DNA of 57,708 nucleotides from Tissierella sp. Its GTDB lineage: Bacteria > Bacillota > Clostridia > Tissierellales > Tissierellaceae. Position numbers and translations under genes: made by a program. The stretch covers positions 1-57,708 of the forward strand of contig JAAYGX010000104.1 in assembly GCA_012735585.1 (NCBI GenBank), in the 5' to 3' direction. The notes under the pieces are model-generated. The model did no database searches, was not told where the DNA came from, and saw nothing but the letters and a program-made list of their open reading frames with translations. The first letter of the stretch is position 1, and every line of letters begins with the position of its first letter. Shown here piece after piece: positions 43,875-54,822 of the stretch.

Positions 43875-45407
43875 ATGACAAAAAAACCAGTAATGTTAAT
43901 GATACTAGATGGTTGGGGGATTGGTGAAGATTACCCGGGAAATGCAGTAAAACAAGCAAATACTCCTAATTTTGATAGATTAATGAAAGAAAATCCTAAT
44001 TCTGTATTAGCTGCCAGTGGATTAGAAGTCGGTTTACCTGTTGGACAGATGGGAAATTCAGAAGTTGGTCATTTAAATATAGGTGCGGGAAGGGTAATAT
44101 ATCAAGAACTTCCCCGAATTTCAAAAGCAATACAAGATGGTGACTTCTTTGAAAAGAAAGAATTCTTAAGTGCAATAGAGAATGCGAAGAAAAACAATTC
44201 AAAAGTTCATTTAATGGGATTAGTATCCGATGGAGGAGTTCATAGTCATATTGAACATCTATATGGACTACTGGAACTAATGAAAAGAAATAATCAAGAA
44301 GATGTATTTGTCCATGTATTTCTAGATGGTCGGGATGTACCACCGACAATAGGCAAAGAGCATGTATCACAATTGGTAGATAAAATGAATGAAATAGGCG
44401 TAGGAAAGATAGCCACGGTTTCAGGTAGATACTATGCTATGGATAGGGATAATAGATGGGAAAGGACTGAGTTAGCCTATGATGCAATTGTAGAAGGTGA
44501 AGGTGTGACTAGTACAGATCCCATATTATCCATAGAACAATCATATGCAGTTGATGTAAATGACGAATTCATAATACCAACTGTAATAACAGAAGATGAT
44601 AGGCCAGTGGCTACGGTAGAAGATGGAGACTCCATAATATTTATCAATTTTAGACCAGATAGGGCAAGACAGTTAACGAGAGCTTTCCTAGATATAGAAT
44701 TTGATGGTTTTGAAAGAAAGAAGATTGAAGATTTATTTTATGTAACTATGACAGAATATGATAAAAACATTGAGAATACACATGTGGCATATAGAAGTGA
44801 TGCGCCAGAAAACACATTATCCCAATATATTAGTGAAAAAGGATTTAATCAATTAAAAATTGCAGAGACTGAGAAATATGCTCATGTTACCTTTTTCTTA
44901 AATGGTGGTATAGAAGAGCCTTATGAGAATGAAGATAGAGCTTTGATACCTTCACCAAAGGTAGCCACTTATGATTTAAAACCAGAGATGAGCGCTATAG
45001 AGGTAAAAGATGAGGTCATAGATAGACTGAATATGGATAAATATGATCTGATCATATTAAACTTTGCTAACCCTGATATGGTTGGACATACAGGAGTTAT
45101 TGCAGCTGTTAAGAAAGCAGTGGAAACTGTAGATGTTTGTTTAGGCGAAATCATAGAAGTTCTTGAATCAAAAAATGGCATGGCCTTGATTACAGCAGAT
45201 CATGGAAATTCTGAAAAACTATTGGATGAAGATGGAAATCCGGTGACAGCCCATACAACAAATAAAGTACCATTGATACTAGTAGGCAAACAAAAGGCTA
45301 AGTTGAAAGATGGAAAATTAGCAGATTTAGCACCAACATTATTAGAACTATTAGGACTAGAAAAACCAGCAGAAATGACGGGAGAAAGTTTGATAATTAA
45401 AAATTGA
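43875..45407 (+). CDS. gpmI: 2,3-bisphosphoglycerate-independent phosphoglycerate mutase
   Basis: Mn2+ enzyme of 510 residues converting 3- to 2-phosphoglycerate. Metal site MLMILDGWG, catalytic Ser in QMGNSEVGHLNIGAG, VHSHIEHL and HVFLDGRDVPP, and the C-terminal ITADHGNSEKL and TAHTTNKVP. Fifteen bases after tpiA. Confidence 0.96.
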   Translation: MTKKPVMLMILDGWGIGEDYPGNAVKQANTPNFDRLMKENPNSVLAASGLEVGLPVGQMGNSEVGHLNIGAGRVIYQELPRISKAIQDGDFFEKKEFLSAIENAKKNNSKVHLMGLVSDGGVHSHIEHLYGLLELMKRNNQEDVFVHVFLDGRDVPPTIGKEHVSQLVDKMNEIGVGKIATVSGRYYAMDRDNRWERTELAYDAIVEGEGVTSTDPILSIEQSYAVDVNDEFIIPTVITEDDRPVATVEDGDSIIFINFRPDRARQLTRAFLDIEFDGFERKKIEDLFYVTMTEYDKNIENTHVAYRSDAPENTLSQYISEKGFNQLKIAETEKYAHVTFFLNGGIEEPYENEDRALIPSPKVATYDLKPEMSAIEVKDEVIDRLNMDKYDLIILNFANPDMVGHTGVIAAVKKAVETVDVCLGEIIEVLESKNGMALITADHGNSEKLLDEDGNPVTAHTTNKVPLILVGKQKAKLKDGKLADLAPTLLELLGLEKPAEMTGESLIIKN

Positions 45408-45425
45408 CATAAAGGGACGGTAGGC

Positions 45426-45525
45426 TGTCATTATGAGACGTAGTCGAAGAATCTTTTATACCATTATAATCAAGATCCTTCACTAGCGTTCACCCGGAAA
45501 TACGCCGGGTACAGGCAGGATGACA
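45426..45525. repeat. Dispersed palindromic repeat, copy 3 (two arms)
   Basis: TGTCATTATGAGACGTAGTC continuing to GAAGAATCTT (45426-45455) faces AAGATCCTTCACTAGCG (45472-) and CAGGATGACA (45516-45525) in the other orientation, with a CCCGG...CCGGG hairpin (ACCCGGAAATACGCCGGGT) inside. It fills most of the 205-base gap between gpmI and eno. Confidence 0.65.
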
Positions 45526-45594
45526 AAATAGGACCTTTTCGTTGGTCTAGGACGGTTCTATTGTGTCATATATTTTAAATTAAATTTTATATAA

Positions 45595-46905
<1,311 letters not shown>

Positions 46906-46918
46906 TAGGATCAAAAGC

Positions 46919-46947
46919 TTGACAAAATTACAAAAAAAACGTAATAT
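46919..46947 (+). promoter_or_regulatory. Sigma-A promoter of the T-box operon
   Basis: TTGACA (46919-46924), 17-base spacer, TAATAT (46942-46947), about 25 bases before the T-box stem I. Confidence 0.8.
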
Positions 46948-46971
46948 AGTTAACAATGTTAAATATATTTT

Positions 46972-47226
46972 CAGTGAAGCAAAGAAGTAATTATGTTGAG
47001 TATATCTTACAGAGAACTGGGTAAGCTGAGAGCCAGTAGATTGAAATCTTAATGAATAGAGTTGCTGAGATTAATGAGACAAAGCCTAGGTGAGTATCTC
47101 ATTACGTATTCAAAGCGTTATTTGATTTAAGTTGTATTTTATAAATGATTATAAAATATAATTAGAGTGGCACCACGGGTATAAAACTCGTCTCTTATAT
47201 ATAAAATAAGAGACGAGTTTATTTTT
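46972..47226 (+). ncRNA. T-box leader (tRNA-sensing riboswitch)
   Basis: Stem I is bounded by AGCAA (about 46978-46982) and TTGCT (about 47062-47066). It carries AGTA on its 5' side, the apical ACTGG...CCAGT with the AG-rich loop (47015-47037), and GAAATCTT (47043-47050) on the specifier side. The T-box sequence AGAGTGGCACCACGGGT is at 47164-47180 and a terminator at 47184-47226 follows. By alignment to the glyQS T-box the specifier would be UCU (Ser), but AUC in the next register is possible, so the amino acid is unsure. The UGGC bulge predicts a tRNA with discriminator G. It controls the amino acid importer downstream. Confidence 0.9.
47184..47226 (+). terminator. T-box-controlled terminator
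   Basis: AAACTCGTCTCTTAT (47184-47198) pairs with ATAAGAGACGAGTTT (47206-47220), then ATTTTTA. Uncharged tRNA should favour the competing antiterminator. Confidence 0.9.
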
Positions 47227-47243
47227 ATGAAGGAGGAAGTAAT

Positions 47244-47900
47244 TTGAATATTTTAGAAGTATTTGTAAAATATAGGGTTTATTATTTTACAGGAATTAAA
47301 ATCACTTTATTATTATCATTTGGAGCACTTATTATTGGGACAACTTTAGGGTCATTATTAAGTCTTGTACGATTATCAAAAAATAAGGTTCTCCAATTTC
47401 TTGCAAGGGTATATATAGAAGTAGTACGTGGTACCCCAATGATGGTACAAATATCTCTTGTATATTTTGGTTCATATGCCTTGTTAGGTATAGATATAGA
47501 TGGATTTGTAGCAGCATTAATTGCAGTTGCTTTAAATAGTACTGCATATGTAGCTGAAATTATTCGTTCAGGAATACAATCCATTGATAAAGGACAAACT
47601 GAAGCTAGTAGAAGTCTTGGCTTAACCAGTGGTCAAACTATGAGACATATCATATTACCACAAGCAGTTAAAAATATATTGCCTACTTTAGGAAATGAAT
47701 TTGTAACATTGATAAAAGAAACATCAGTAGCATCAACTATAGGTGTAGCAGAATTAATGTATGCATCAAAGATAGTACAAAGTACTAGTTTCCAACCATT
47801 TACTCCTTTGGTTATTGTAGCAGTATTATACTTTATATTTACATTTACAATATCCCAATTGGTAGCTTTGTTTGAAAGGAGATTATCACATAATGATTAA
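47244..47900 (+). CDS. Polar amino acid ABC transporter permease (HisM/GlnP family)
   Basis: Membrane subunit of 218 residues with about five spans. Family motifs: [81 protein letters not shown] (EAA loop) and [14 protein letters not shown]. Starts at TTG 47244 behind AAGGAGGA. The ATPase follows, coupled by overlap; the binding protein is not encoded nearby. Confidence 0.92.
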   Translation: MNILEVFVKYRVYYFTGIKITLLLSFGALIIGTTLGSLLSLVRLSKNKVLQFLARVYIEVVRGTPMMVQISLVYFGSYALLGIDIDGFVAALIAVALNSTAYVAEIIRSGIQSIDKGQTEASRSLGLTSGQTMRHIILPQAVKNILPTLGNEFVTLIKETSVASTIGVAELMYASKIVQSTSFQPFTPLVIVAVLYFIFTFTISQLVALFERRLSHND

Positions 47901-48621
47901 AATCGTAGGATTAAACAAATTTTTTGGAGAAAAACATGTATTAAAAAATATAAATTTAGAAATAAAAGATGGTGAAGTCATCGGATTAATAGGACCATCT
48001 GGCTCTGGGAAAAGTACATTAATTAGATGTATGAATTTTTTAGAAGAGCCAAGTTCAGGAAGTGTTTATATCAATGGTACTGATTTATCAAAGGCTGGCA
48101 ATGATATCAATATGATTAGACAGCAAATAGGAATGGTGTTTCAACATTTTCACCTATTTCCCCATAAAACAGTGCTTGAAAATATAACAACGGCTCCCAT
48201 ATTAACAGGTAAGTCTACTAAAGAAGAAGCTGAAAAGAAAGCGGTAGAGCTACTTAAGACTATGGATTTATTAGATAAAAAAGATGCATATCCTAATTCT
48301 TTATCAGGGGGTCAAAAGCAAAGAATTGCCATAGCTAGGTCCCTTGCCATGGATCCTAAGATCATCCTTTTTGACGAAGTAACATCAGCTTTGGACCCTG
48401 AAATGGTAGGTGAAGTCTTAAATGTAATGAAGGATTTAGCAAAAACAGGAATGACTATGGTGGTAGTTACCCATGAAATGGCCTTTGCAAAACAAGTGGC
48501 AGATCGAGTGATTTTTATGGCAGATGGAGAAATTGTAGAAGAAAATAAGGCTGTAGATTTATTTGAAAGACCACAAAATCCAAGAACCGTTGAATTTCTA
48601 TCAAAAGTCTTGGAATATTAA
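47893..48621 (+). CDS. Polar amino acid ABC transporter ATP-binding protein (GlnQ/HisP family)
   Basis: ATPase of 242 residues. Walker [11 protein letters not shown], signature [17 protein letters not shown], Walker [16 protein letters not shown] (Val where many have Pro), switch His in [12 protein letters not shown] 47893 overlaps the permease stop by eight bases and has AAAGGAGA nine bases upstream, so the earlier ATG 47872 is not used. Confidence 0.93.
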   Translation: MIKIVGLNKFFGEKHVLKNINLEIKDGEVIGLIGPSGSGKSTLIRCMNFLEEPSSGSVYINGTDLSKAGNDINMIRQQIGMVFQHFHLFPHKTVLENITTAPILTGKSTKEEAEKKAVELLKTMDLLDKKDAYPNSLSGGQKQRIAIARSLAMDPKIILFDEVTSALDPEMVGEVLNVMKDLAKTGMTMVVVTHEMAFAKQVADRVIFMADGEIVEENKAVDLFERPQNPRTVEFLSKVLEY

Positions 48622-48640
48622 AAGCAAAGAATTGATTCTA

Positions 48641-48669
48641 TTGATTTTATCTAGTCCCTATGTTAAAAT
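48641..48669 (+). promoter_or_regulatory. Sigma-A promoter of secG
   Basis: TTGATT (48641-48646), 17-base spacer, TAAAAT (48664-48669), about 57 bases before secG. Confidence 0.55.
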
Positions 48670-48726
48670 AATAATGTTAATTAGAGGAATAATATATTAT
48701 AGATGATTTAAACAGGAGGTGTAGGT

Positions 48727-48954
48727 ATGCAAACTGTATTTTCAATATTTGTATTGATATCCGCTATCGGATTAATAATTAGTGTATTGTTACAAGAAGG
48801 AGAAGAGGGTGGCTTAGGAGCAATCAGTGGAAACTCTCCGGAATCTTTATGGGGTAAAAATAGAGGTTCAAGCAAAGAAGCAATTTTACAAAGAGCAACA
48901 ATAATTTCAGCAGCAGTATTTGTTATTTCAACATTAGTATTGGCTGCTAATTAA
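48727..48954 (+). CDS. secG: Preprotein translocase subunit SecG
   Basis: Small SecYEG channel subunit, 75 residues, with two membrane spans (about 3-22 and 54-73) and the conserved loop LLQEGEEGGLGAISGN...SLWGKNRGSSKE. Ribosome binding site AGGAGGTG. Heads the chromosomal block that ends with rnr, smpB and ssrA. Confidence 0.93.
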   Translation: MQTVFSIFVLISAIGLIISVLLQEGEEGGLGAISGNSPESLWGKNRGSSKEAILQRATIISAAVFVISTLVLAAN

Positions 48955-48972
48955 CTAAGGGGGAAATAGAAA

Positions 48973-50973
48973 ATGAATTATGCATTACTTTCAGCGCCAA
49001 TAGTTGGGATATTGGCACTTTTCTTTGCTTTTTACAAAGCAATGAGTATTGATAAAGTAGCTCCAGGTAATGATAGAATGAAGGAAATATCAAAACATAT
49101 AGCAGATGGAGCAATGGCATTCTTAAGTAGACAGTACAAATCATTAGTAATTTTCGTAGTAGCTTTATTTGTTATTTTAATATTCGCACCAGGACAAGGA
49201 TTAAAAACAGCGATATCTTTCCTAGTAGGGGCAGCGTTTTCAGTAGCAGCTGGTTATGTTGGGATGAAAGTTGCTACAAAAGCCAATGTTAGAACTGCTA
49301 ATGCAGCTATGGAATCAGGTATGACAAAGGCATTAAATGTAGCTTTCTCAGGTGGTTCTGTAATGGGTATGACTGTAGTAGGTTTAGGTATTTTAGGTGT
49401 AGGTATACTTTATATAATATTTGGTGATGTAAATATAGTTACTGGATTTAGTTTAGGAGCATCATCTATTGCTCTATTTGCTAGAGTTGGTGGAGGTATA
49501 TACACAAAGGCAGCAGATGTTGGTGCAGATTTAGTAGGTAAAGTAGAAGCTGGTATACCAGAAGATGATCCAAGAAACCCAGCAGTTATAGCAGATAACG
49601 TTGGTGATAATGTTGGAGACGTTGCGGGTATGGGGGCTGACCTTTTTGAATCATATGTAGGTGCAATTATTTCAGCTATTACTTTAGGAACTTTAGCTTT
49701 TGGTACTTCTGGTGTGCAATATGCAATAGCTCTTGCATCAGTTGGAGTTATAGCTTCAATCCTTGGCGTATTTTTCGTAAGAGGAGACAAGGATCCACAA
49801 AAAGCATTAAATAGTGGTACATTAGCTAGTGCAGTTATTACAGTTGTTGCAGGTTTCTTCCTAAGTAATATGATCATTGGCAATTTAAAACCATTTATAG
49901 CTATGGTTTCAGGTCTTGCAGTAGGACTTATAGTTTCAAGAATTACTGAATATTACACTTCAGGAGATTATGGTCCAGTTAAAAAGATAGCAAAAGAATC
50001 AGAAACGGGAGCTTCAACTAATATTATCGGTGGGCTATCAGTAGGTATGATGTCAACAGCAGGACCAATAGTGGTTATAGGTATTGGAATTTTAGTTGCT
50101 TATTATTTAGGTGGTGGATCAACGAACCCTATGGAAGGACTATATGGCATTTCTATGGCTGCAGTAGGTATGCTTTCAACAGCAGGTTTGACTATAGCTG
50201 TTGACGCTTATGGACCAATAGCGGATAATGCTGGTGGTATTGCAGAAATGTGTGAATTACCAGAAGAAGTTAGAGAAATCACAGATAAACTAGATGCAGT
50301 AGGTAACACTACAGCTGCAGTAGGTAAAGGATTTGCAATTGGTTCAGCAGCTCTTACAGCTTTAGCATTATTTGCATCTTATACACAAGCAGTTGAGCTA
50401 GAAAGTATAGATATGTCAAAACCAACAGTTATAGCAGGTGCTTTCATTGGTGGTATGCTACCATTCTTATTCTCAGCAATGACTATGGATGCAGTTGGTA
50501 AAGCAGCATTTTCTATGATTGAAGAAGTTAGAAGACAGTTTAGAGAGATGCCAGGTATCATGGAAGGAACTACAACTCCAGACTATGCTAAATGTGTAGA
50601 TATTAGTACTCAAGCAGCTCTTAAGGAAATGATTATTCCGGGATTGTTGGCTGTAGTAGTACCAGTTTTAGTTGGTGTATTATTAGGTGCAGAAGCATTA
50701 GGTGGATTATTATCAGGTGCTTTAATCACAGGCGTATTAATGGCAATATTTATGTCAAATGCCGGTGGCGCATGGGATAATGCAAAGAAATATATTGAAG
50801 AAGGACATCACGGTGGAAAAGGTAGCGAGGCACACAAGGCAGCGGTTACTGGTGATACAGTAGGTGACCCATTCAAAGATACATCAGGACCATCACTAAA
50901 TATATTAATAAAGTTAATGACAATCGTAGCTTTAGTATTTGCAGATTTATTTGGATCAGGTATTTTATTCTAA
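48973..50973 (+). CDS. hppA: Membrane-bound pyrophosphatase, K+-dependent type (H+ or Na+ pumping)
   Basis: Ion-pumping pyrophosphatase of 666 residues, about 16 spans, conserving energy from PPi at the cytoplasmic membrane. Substrate-site motifs: [53 protein letters not shown], and a C-terminal [12 protein letters not shown] and [13 protein letters not shown]. The K+-dependence signature [10 protein letters not shown] has Ala at the position that is Lys in K+-independent enzymes. K+-dependent types include Na+ pumps; which ion is moved here cannot be read with certainty. PPi recovery fits an anaerobic fermenter. Confidence 0.94.
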   Translation: MNYALLSAPIVGILALFFAFYKAMSIDKVAPGNDRMKEISKHIADGAMAFLSRQYKSLVIFVVALFVILIFAPGQGLKTAISFLVGAAFSVAAGYVGMKVATKANVRTANAAMESGMTKALNVAFSGGSVMGMTVVGLGILGVGILYIIFGDVNIVTGFSLGASSIALFARVGGGIYTKAADVGADLVGKVEAGIPEDDPRNPAVIADNVGDNVGDVAGMGADLFESYVGAIISAITLGTLAFGTSGVQYAIALASVGVIASILGVFFVRGDKDPQKALNSGTLASAVITVVAGFFLSNMIIGNLKPFIAMVSGLAVGLIVSRITEYYTSGDYGPVKKIAKESETGASTNIIGGLSVGMMSTAGPIVVIGIGILVAYYLGGGSTNPMEGLYGISMAAVGMLSTAGLTIAVDAYGPIADNAGGIAEMCELPEEVREITDKLDAVGNTTAAVGKGFAIGSAALTALALFASYTQAVELESIDMSKPTVIAGAFIGGMLPFLFSAMTMDAVGKAAFSMIEEVRRQFREMPGIMEGTTTPDYAKCVDISTQAALKEMIIPGLLAVVVPVLVGVLLGAEALGGLLSGALITGVLMAIFMSNAGGAWDNAKKYIEEGHHGGKGSEAHKAAVTGDTVGDPFKDTSGPSLNILIKLMTIVALVFADLFGSGILF

Positions 50974-51007
50974 GATAGAAATGTTTATTCTTAAGATTAT
51001 ATAAGAA

Positions 51008-51101
51008 CGAGACCAAAAACTATTTTGTCATTCTGAGCAAGGCGAAGGACCTTAGAATTCTTCGTTGAACTCAGAATGACAGGATGTTTTAAATGGTCTC
51101 G
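51008..51101. repeat. Dispersed palindromic repeat, copy 4, inside an outer inverted repeat
   Basis: TGTCATTCTGAG (51026-51037) pairs with CTCAGAATGACA (51070-51081), with GAAGGACCTTAGAATTCTTCG between. CGAGACCA (51008-51015) and TGGTCTCG (51094-51101) enclose it, followed by TATTTATTT, so the whole unit may serve as the hppA terminator. Confidence 0.7.
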
Positions 51102-51199
51102 TATTTATTTGGCTGAATTTAATTGCGGTTTAGCCACTTATACTACTTTTCTTCTGTATAATTATATAATAATATGATATAATGTCTTATTGTGGATTA

Positions 51200-51208
51200 T
51201 GGTATAAT
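51200..51208 (+). promoter_or_regulatory. Extended -10 promoter of the alpha/beta hydrolase gene
   Basis: TGGTATAAT with TATAAT at 51203-51208, about 83 bases before the start codon. No clear -35. Confidence 0.5.
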
Positions 51209-51290
51209 ATATATAAGTAGTAGTAATTATCAAAGGAATAGAGTTTTAGAAATGTTAGAAGTTGGGAAAAATCAAGAAGAGGTATCTATT

Positions 51291-52055
51291 ATGATTAAAA
51301 AAATTAATGGACTAAATATCAACTACATAGTCGAAGGCCAAGGGGAGCCTATTATGGTTCTTCATGGATGGGGTTGCAATATCAACACAGTGTTATCCAT
51401 AGTAAATATCCTAAAGGATAGATTTAAAGTATATGCTTTAGACTTACCGGGATTTGGAGAATCAGAGGAACCTAAAGAGCCTATTGGTTCATTTGAGTAT
51501 GCAGAAATTGTAAAAAAGTTTATGATTGATGAAGGAGTAGAGAAAGCAGATTTTATTGGACATTCCTTTGGAGGCAAATTATCCATTATTATGGGTTCTA
51601 AATACCCTGATATGGTAAATAAAATAGTACTAATAGATAGTGCTGGACTTATTCCAAAAAGAGGACCAAAATATTACATAAGAGTTTATAGTTTTAAGAC
51701 ACTTCGATTTATTTATAAGAACTTTTTCTTCTGGATTAAAAATGATAAAAGGATGGAGAAATTCTACAAAAATTTTGGTTCGGATGACTACAAAAATTCT
51801 ACGGGTATGATGAGAAAAATCCTAGTTATAGTAGTCAACGAAAATCTAAAGGATTTACTAAAGACGATTAAAGCACCAACCCTAATAATTTGGGGAGACC
51901 AGGATATGGATACACCGCTATATATGGCACATACTATGGAAAAGGAAATTCAAGATAGTGGATTAGTTGTCTTTGAAGGGGCAGGACATTATTCTTACTT
52001 AGATGATTTCAACAAATTTAGAGCAGTAATAAATGTATTTTTAAATGGGAGGTAA
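51291..52055 (+). CDS. Alpha/beta-fold hydrolase
   Basis: Esterase/peptidase-like enzyme of 254 residues. Oxyanion region LHGWGCN, nucleophile elbow GHSFGG (Ser), acid WGDQD and catalytic His in AGHYSYLDD are all present. Frame is open to 51192, but ATG 51291 has GAAGAGGT upstream and begins right at the fold. It is four bases before the MurF-like gene, so it may act on cell-wall or envelope substrates, but the substrate is unknown. Confidence 0.85.
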   Translation: MIKKINGLNINYIVEGQGEPIMVLHGWGCNINTVLSIVNILKDRFKVYALDLPGFGESEEPKEPIGSFEYAEIVKKFMIDEGVEKADFIGHSFGGKLSIIMGSKYPDMVNKIVLIDSAGLIPKRGPKYYIRVYSFKTLRFIYKNFFFWIKNDKRMEKFYKNFGSDDYKNSTGMMRKILVIVVNENLKDLLKTIKAPTLIIWGDQDMDTPLYMAHTMEKEIQDSGLVVFEGAGHYSYLDDFNKFRAVINVFLNGR

Positions 52056-52058
52056 ATT

Positions 52059-53558
52059 ATGGATTATATTATGGCATTGGCCATTCTAGGCATCGCATTA
52101 ATTCTTATATCAAAAAGATCTAAGGATTCTTTACACATGGTCCAATTAGAAGAATACAATTCAGATAATTATAAAAAGTGGGTACAAAATAATAAGGAAA
52201 GAGCCTATAGTTTTGAAAAAAATACTTATCCAGTAAAGAAACCCCTGGTTTTTACACAAAGGGCAACAAGACTTTATACTGCAAATATAGTAATAAGTGG
52301 GTTATTGATATTATTACCTATATTAATGTATGTAATTTTTGATCAATTATTAATATTTATCCCTATATTATTAGTAGCATTTCTAGTATATAGATATCAG
52401 CCAGATACTATGCTACTATCTAATATGCTGATGGTACCTGTTGAAAGAAGCATAAACCAAGGATTCTATGATTCGGCCCAAAAGAAAATAAAGACCAGAG
52501 AAGATTTAAAAGTAGTAGGTATTACCGGAAGCTTTGGAAAAACAAGTACAAAATTTATTATAGGTACAATATTACAAGAAAAATATAATGTATTAAATAC
52601 ACCAGAATCCTACAATACGCCAATGGGATTATCAAAAGTTATCAATAATGAGCTTAATAATGAGCATGAAGTATTTGTAGCGGAAATGGGAGCAAGAGAA
52701 ATAGGAGAGATTAAGGAAGTAGCAGAACTTTGCCAGCCTAATATAGGAATCATAACTTCCATAGGTCCAGTCCATATTGAAACATTTAAAAATATTGATA
52801 ATATAATGAAAACCAAATATGAACTTATAGAAGAATTACCAGCTGATGGCGTAGCCATATTTAATTATGATAATGAGCACTTAAAAAAATTAGCGGATAA
52901 AACATTTAAAGAAAAATTATTATATGGTTTAGAAGATATTGAAAATCTTGATATATATGCAGATGATATCGTAGTATCAGAACTTGGTTCAACATTTACC
53001 CTTAGAGACAAAAAAGGCAATAGCATAAGTTGTACAACAAAATTGTTAGGTAAGCATAATATCTACAATATATTGGCAGGAGCCTGTGCGGCTATTTCCT
53101 TAGGTATGACCTTTGAAGAAATAAGTAAAGGTATTAGTAAGATAGAGCCTATACCTCATAGATTAAATATTATAGACTCAGGGACTGGAGTTATAGTTAT
53201 AGATGATGCTTTCAACTCTAATCCAATAGGAACCAAAGCAGCCCTAGATGTAATAAGCCAATTTAAAGAAGGCAGAAAGATCATAGTAACTCCAGGTATG
53301 GTTGAACTAGGTGCTATGGAAGAAGAGGCCAATAAAGAGTTCGGTGTCAATATAGGAAAAGTTTGTGATTATGCCATATTAGTTGGAGAAAAAAGAACCA
53401 AACCCATCTATGAAGGATTGATGGAAGCTAATTTTAATCCAGCAAATATATTTATTGTAAATAATCTAGATGAAGCAACTGGAGAGTTAGGAAAGATTAC
53501 TAGACCTAAGGATGTAGTACTATTTGAGAACGACTTACCAGATAATTATAATGAATAA
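52059..53558 (+). CDS. MurF-like Mur ligase with N-terminal membrane region
   Basis: Ligase of 499 residues. Residues 1-130 are unusual for MurF: hydrophobic spans at about 3-18, 70-90 and 95-112, then an arm before the ATP domain. The Mur ligase core begins VVGITGSFGKTSTK (P-loop) and continues NTPESYNTPMGLSKVI, EMGAREIGEI, NIGIITSIGPVHIETF, LGKHNIYNILAG, and IPHRLNII with DDAFNSNP. MurF adds D-Ala-D-Ala to the UDP-MurNAc tripeptide; ddl next door makes that dipeptide. The membrane part could bring the reaction to MraY at the inner face. Another amide ligase role cannot be excluded. Confidence 0.8.
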   Translation: MDYIMALAILGIALILISKRSKDSLHMVQLEEYNSDNYKKWVQNNKERAYSFEKNTYPVKKPLVFTQRATRLYTANIVISGLLILLPILMYVIFDQLLIFIPILLVAFLVYRYQPDTMLLSNMLMVPVERSINQGFYDSAQKKIKTREDLKVVGITGSFGKTSTKFIIGTILQEKYNVLNTPESYNTPMGLSKVINNELNNEHEVFVAEMGAREIGEIKEVAELCQPNIGIITSIGPVHIETFKNIDNIMKTKYELIEELPADGVAIFNYDNEHLKKLADKTFKEKLLYGLEDIENLDIYADDIVVSELGSTFTLRDKKGNSISCTTKLLGKHNIYNILAGACAAISLGMTFEEISKGISKIEPIPHRLNIIDSGTGVIVIDDAFNSNPIGTKAALDVISQFKEGRKIIVTPGMVELGAMEEEANKEFGVNIGKVCDYAILVGEKRTKPIYEGLMEANFNPANIFIVNNLDEATGELGKITRPKDVVLFENDLPDNYNE

Positions 53559-53572
53559 AGGAGGGTCTACAT

Positions 53573-54736
53573 TTGAAGAAAGTAGGAGTAGTATTTGGAG
53601 GAAGAAGTGTAGAGCACGAAGTATCTGTAATTACAGGAATGCAAGTAATGGAAAACATCGATAAGAAGAAATATGAAGTTGTGCCAATTTATATTACTAA
53701 AGAAGGTAAATGGATGACAGGAGACTGTTTATTAGATTTTGCCAACTTTAAAAATAATAAATTATCAGAAGCCCAAGAGATATTTGTATCACCAAATTGC
53801 GGTAATTATAATTTTTATCCTAATCCGGAAAGTATAGGACTATTTGGCAAAAAAGTATTAGGCAGCTTAGATGTTGTTTTTCCAGCATTACATGGTACAC
53901 ATGGAGAAGATGGTTCAATCCAAGGCTTATTTGAGCTAATGGATATTCCGTATGCAGGCTGTGGTGTATTGGCATCTAGTGTTGGAATGGACAAAATTCT
54001 TATGAAAGATGTTTATAAAGCTAACGGAATTCCAATAGTAAATTATCACTGGTTTTATAGAACTAATTGGAAAAATAACAAGGATACTGTAGTCAAAGAA
54101 ATTGAAGAGAAATTAAATTATCCAGTATTTGTAAAGCCAGCTAACTTAGGTTCAAGTATAGGAATAAATATTGCTAAGAATCAGGAAGATTTGATTGAAG
54201 CAATAGAGGTAGCAGTAAATTATGATAGAAAAGTAATAGTTGAGCAAGCAGTAGAGACCCCTAGAGAAATCAACTGTGCAGTGTTGGGCTATGATGAAGA
54301 ATTGACGACTTCATTGTGTGAAGAACCTTTAGGATGGGAAGATGTATTAACATTTGAAGATAAATACGTTAAAAGCAATGCCAAAGGTGGAAAATCTTCT
54401 GGAGAAAGAAGGATCATTCCTGCGGATATTTCAGATGAACTAAGAACAAAGATAGAAGAATTAGCAAAAAAATCTTTCATATGTATCGATGCTAAAGGGA
54501 CTGCAAGAATAGATTTCTTAGTAGATAAAGATGAAAATGTATTTGTAAATGAAATAAATACAATACCTGGATCCTTTGGATTCTACTTATGGGAAGGTAA
54601 AGGATACTCATTTGAAAAACTAGTTGACGAATTAATAAATATCGCTATGATTACCCATGAAGACAAAAAGTCTAATATGTATAATTTTGATGCAAATTTA
54701 TTTAATAGAATTCAATATGGTGGAAAAATAAAATAA
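53573..54736 (+). CDS. ddl: D-alanine--D-alanine ligase
   Basis: ATP-grasp ligase of 387 residues making D-Ala-D-Ala for peptidoglycan. VVFGGRSVEHEVSVITG at the N-terminus, PALHGTHGEDGSIQGLFELMDIPYAGCGV, KPANLGSSIGI and the metal site EINTIPGSFGFYLWE. TTG 53573 follows AAGGAGGG. The C-terminal NTIPGSFGFYLWE stretch is the branch that also includes VanA-like ligases; with no vanH/vanX beside it I call it a normal Ddl. A perfect hairpin overlaps the stop. Confidence 0.92.
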   Translation: MKKVGVVFGGRSVEHEVSVITGMQVMENIDKKKYEVVPIYITKEGKWMTGDCLLDFANFKNNKLSEAQEIFVSPNCGNYNFYPNPESIGLFGKKVLGSLDVVFPALHGTHGEDGSIQGLFELMDIPYAGCGVLASSVGMDKILMKDVYKANGIPIVNYHWFYRTNWKNNKDTVVKEIEEKLNYPVFVKPANLGSSIGINIAKNQEDLIEAIEVAVNYDRKVIVEQAVETPREINCAVLGYDEELTTSLCEEPLGWEDVLTFEDKYVKSNAKGGKSSGERRIIPADISDELRTKIEELAKKSFICIDAKGTARIDFLVDKDENVFVNEINTIPGSFGFYLWEGKGYSFEKLVDELINIAMITHEDKKSNMYNFDANLFNRIQYGGKIK

Positions 54737-54764
54737 TGTAAGGAAACTTACATTATTTTTCTTT
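54731..54764 (+). terminator. Terminator of ddl
   Basis: AAATAATGTAAG (54731-54742) pairs fully with CTTACATTATTT (54747-54758), GAAA loop, then TTCTTT. It includes the ddl stop codon. Confidence 0.85.
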
Positions 54765-54822
54765 AATCGGGTAAATACTATGTTAAGAATGAAAATAAGA
54801 CCTCAAAAGAGGAGGATATATA

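Noticed and set aside
46919-46947. Considered as readthrough from eno with no promoter of its own
   Set aside because: A near-consensus TTGACA-17-TAATAT stands directly before the T-box, so an independent promoter is the simpler reading.
53573-54736. Vancomycin-resistance-type D-Ala-D-Lac ligase
   Set aside because: Some C-terminal residues resemble that branch, but there is no vanH, vanX or vanRS, and it sits next to a MurF-like gene; a normal Ddl is more likely.
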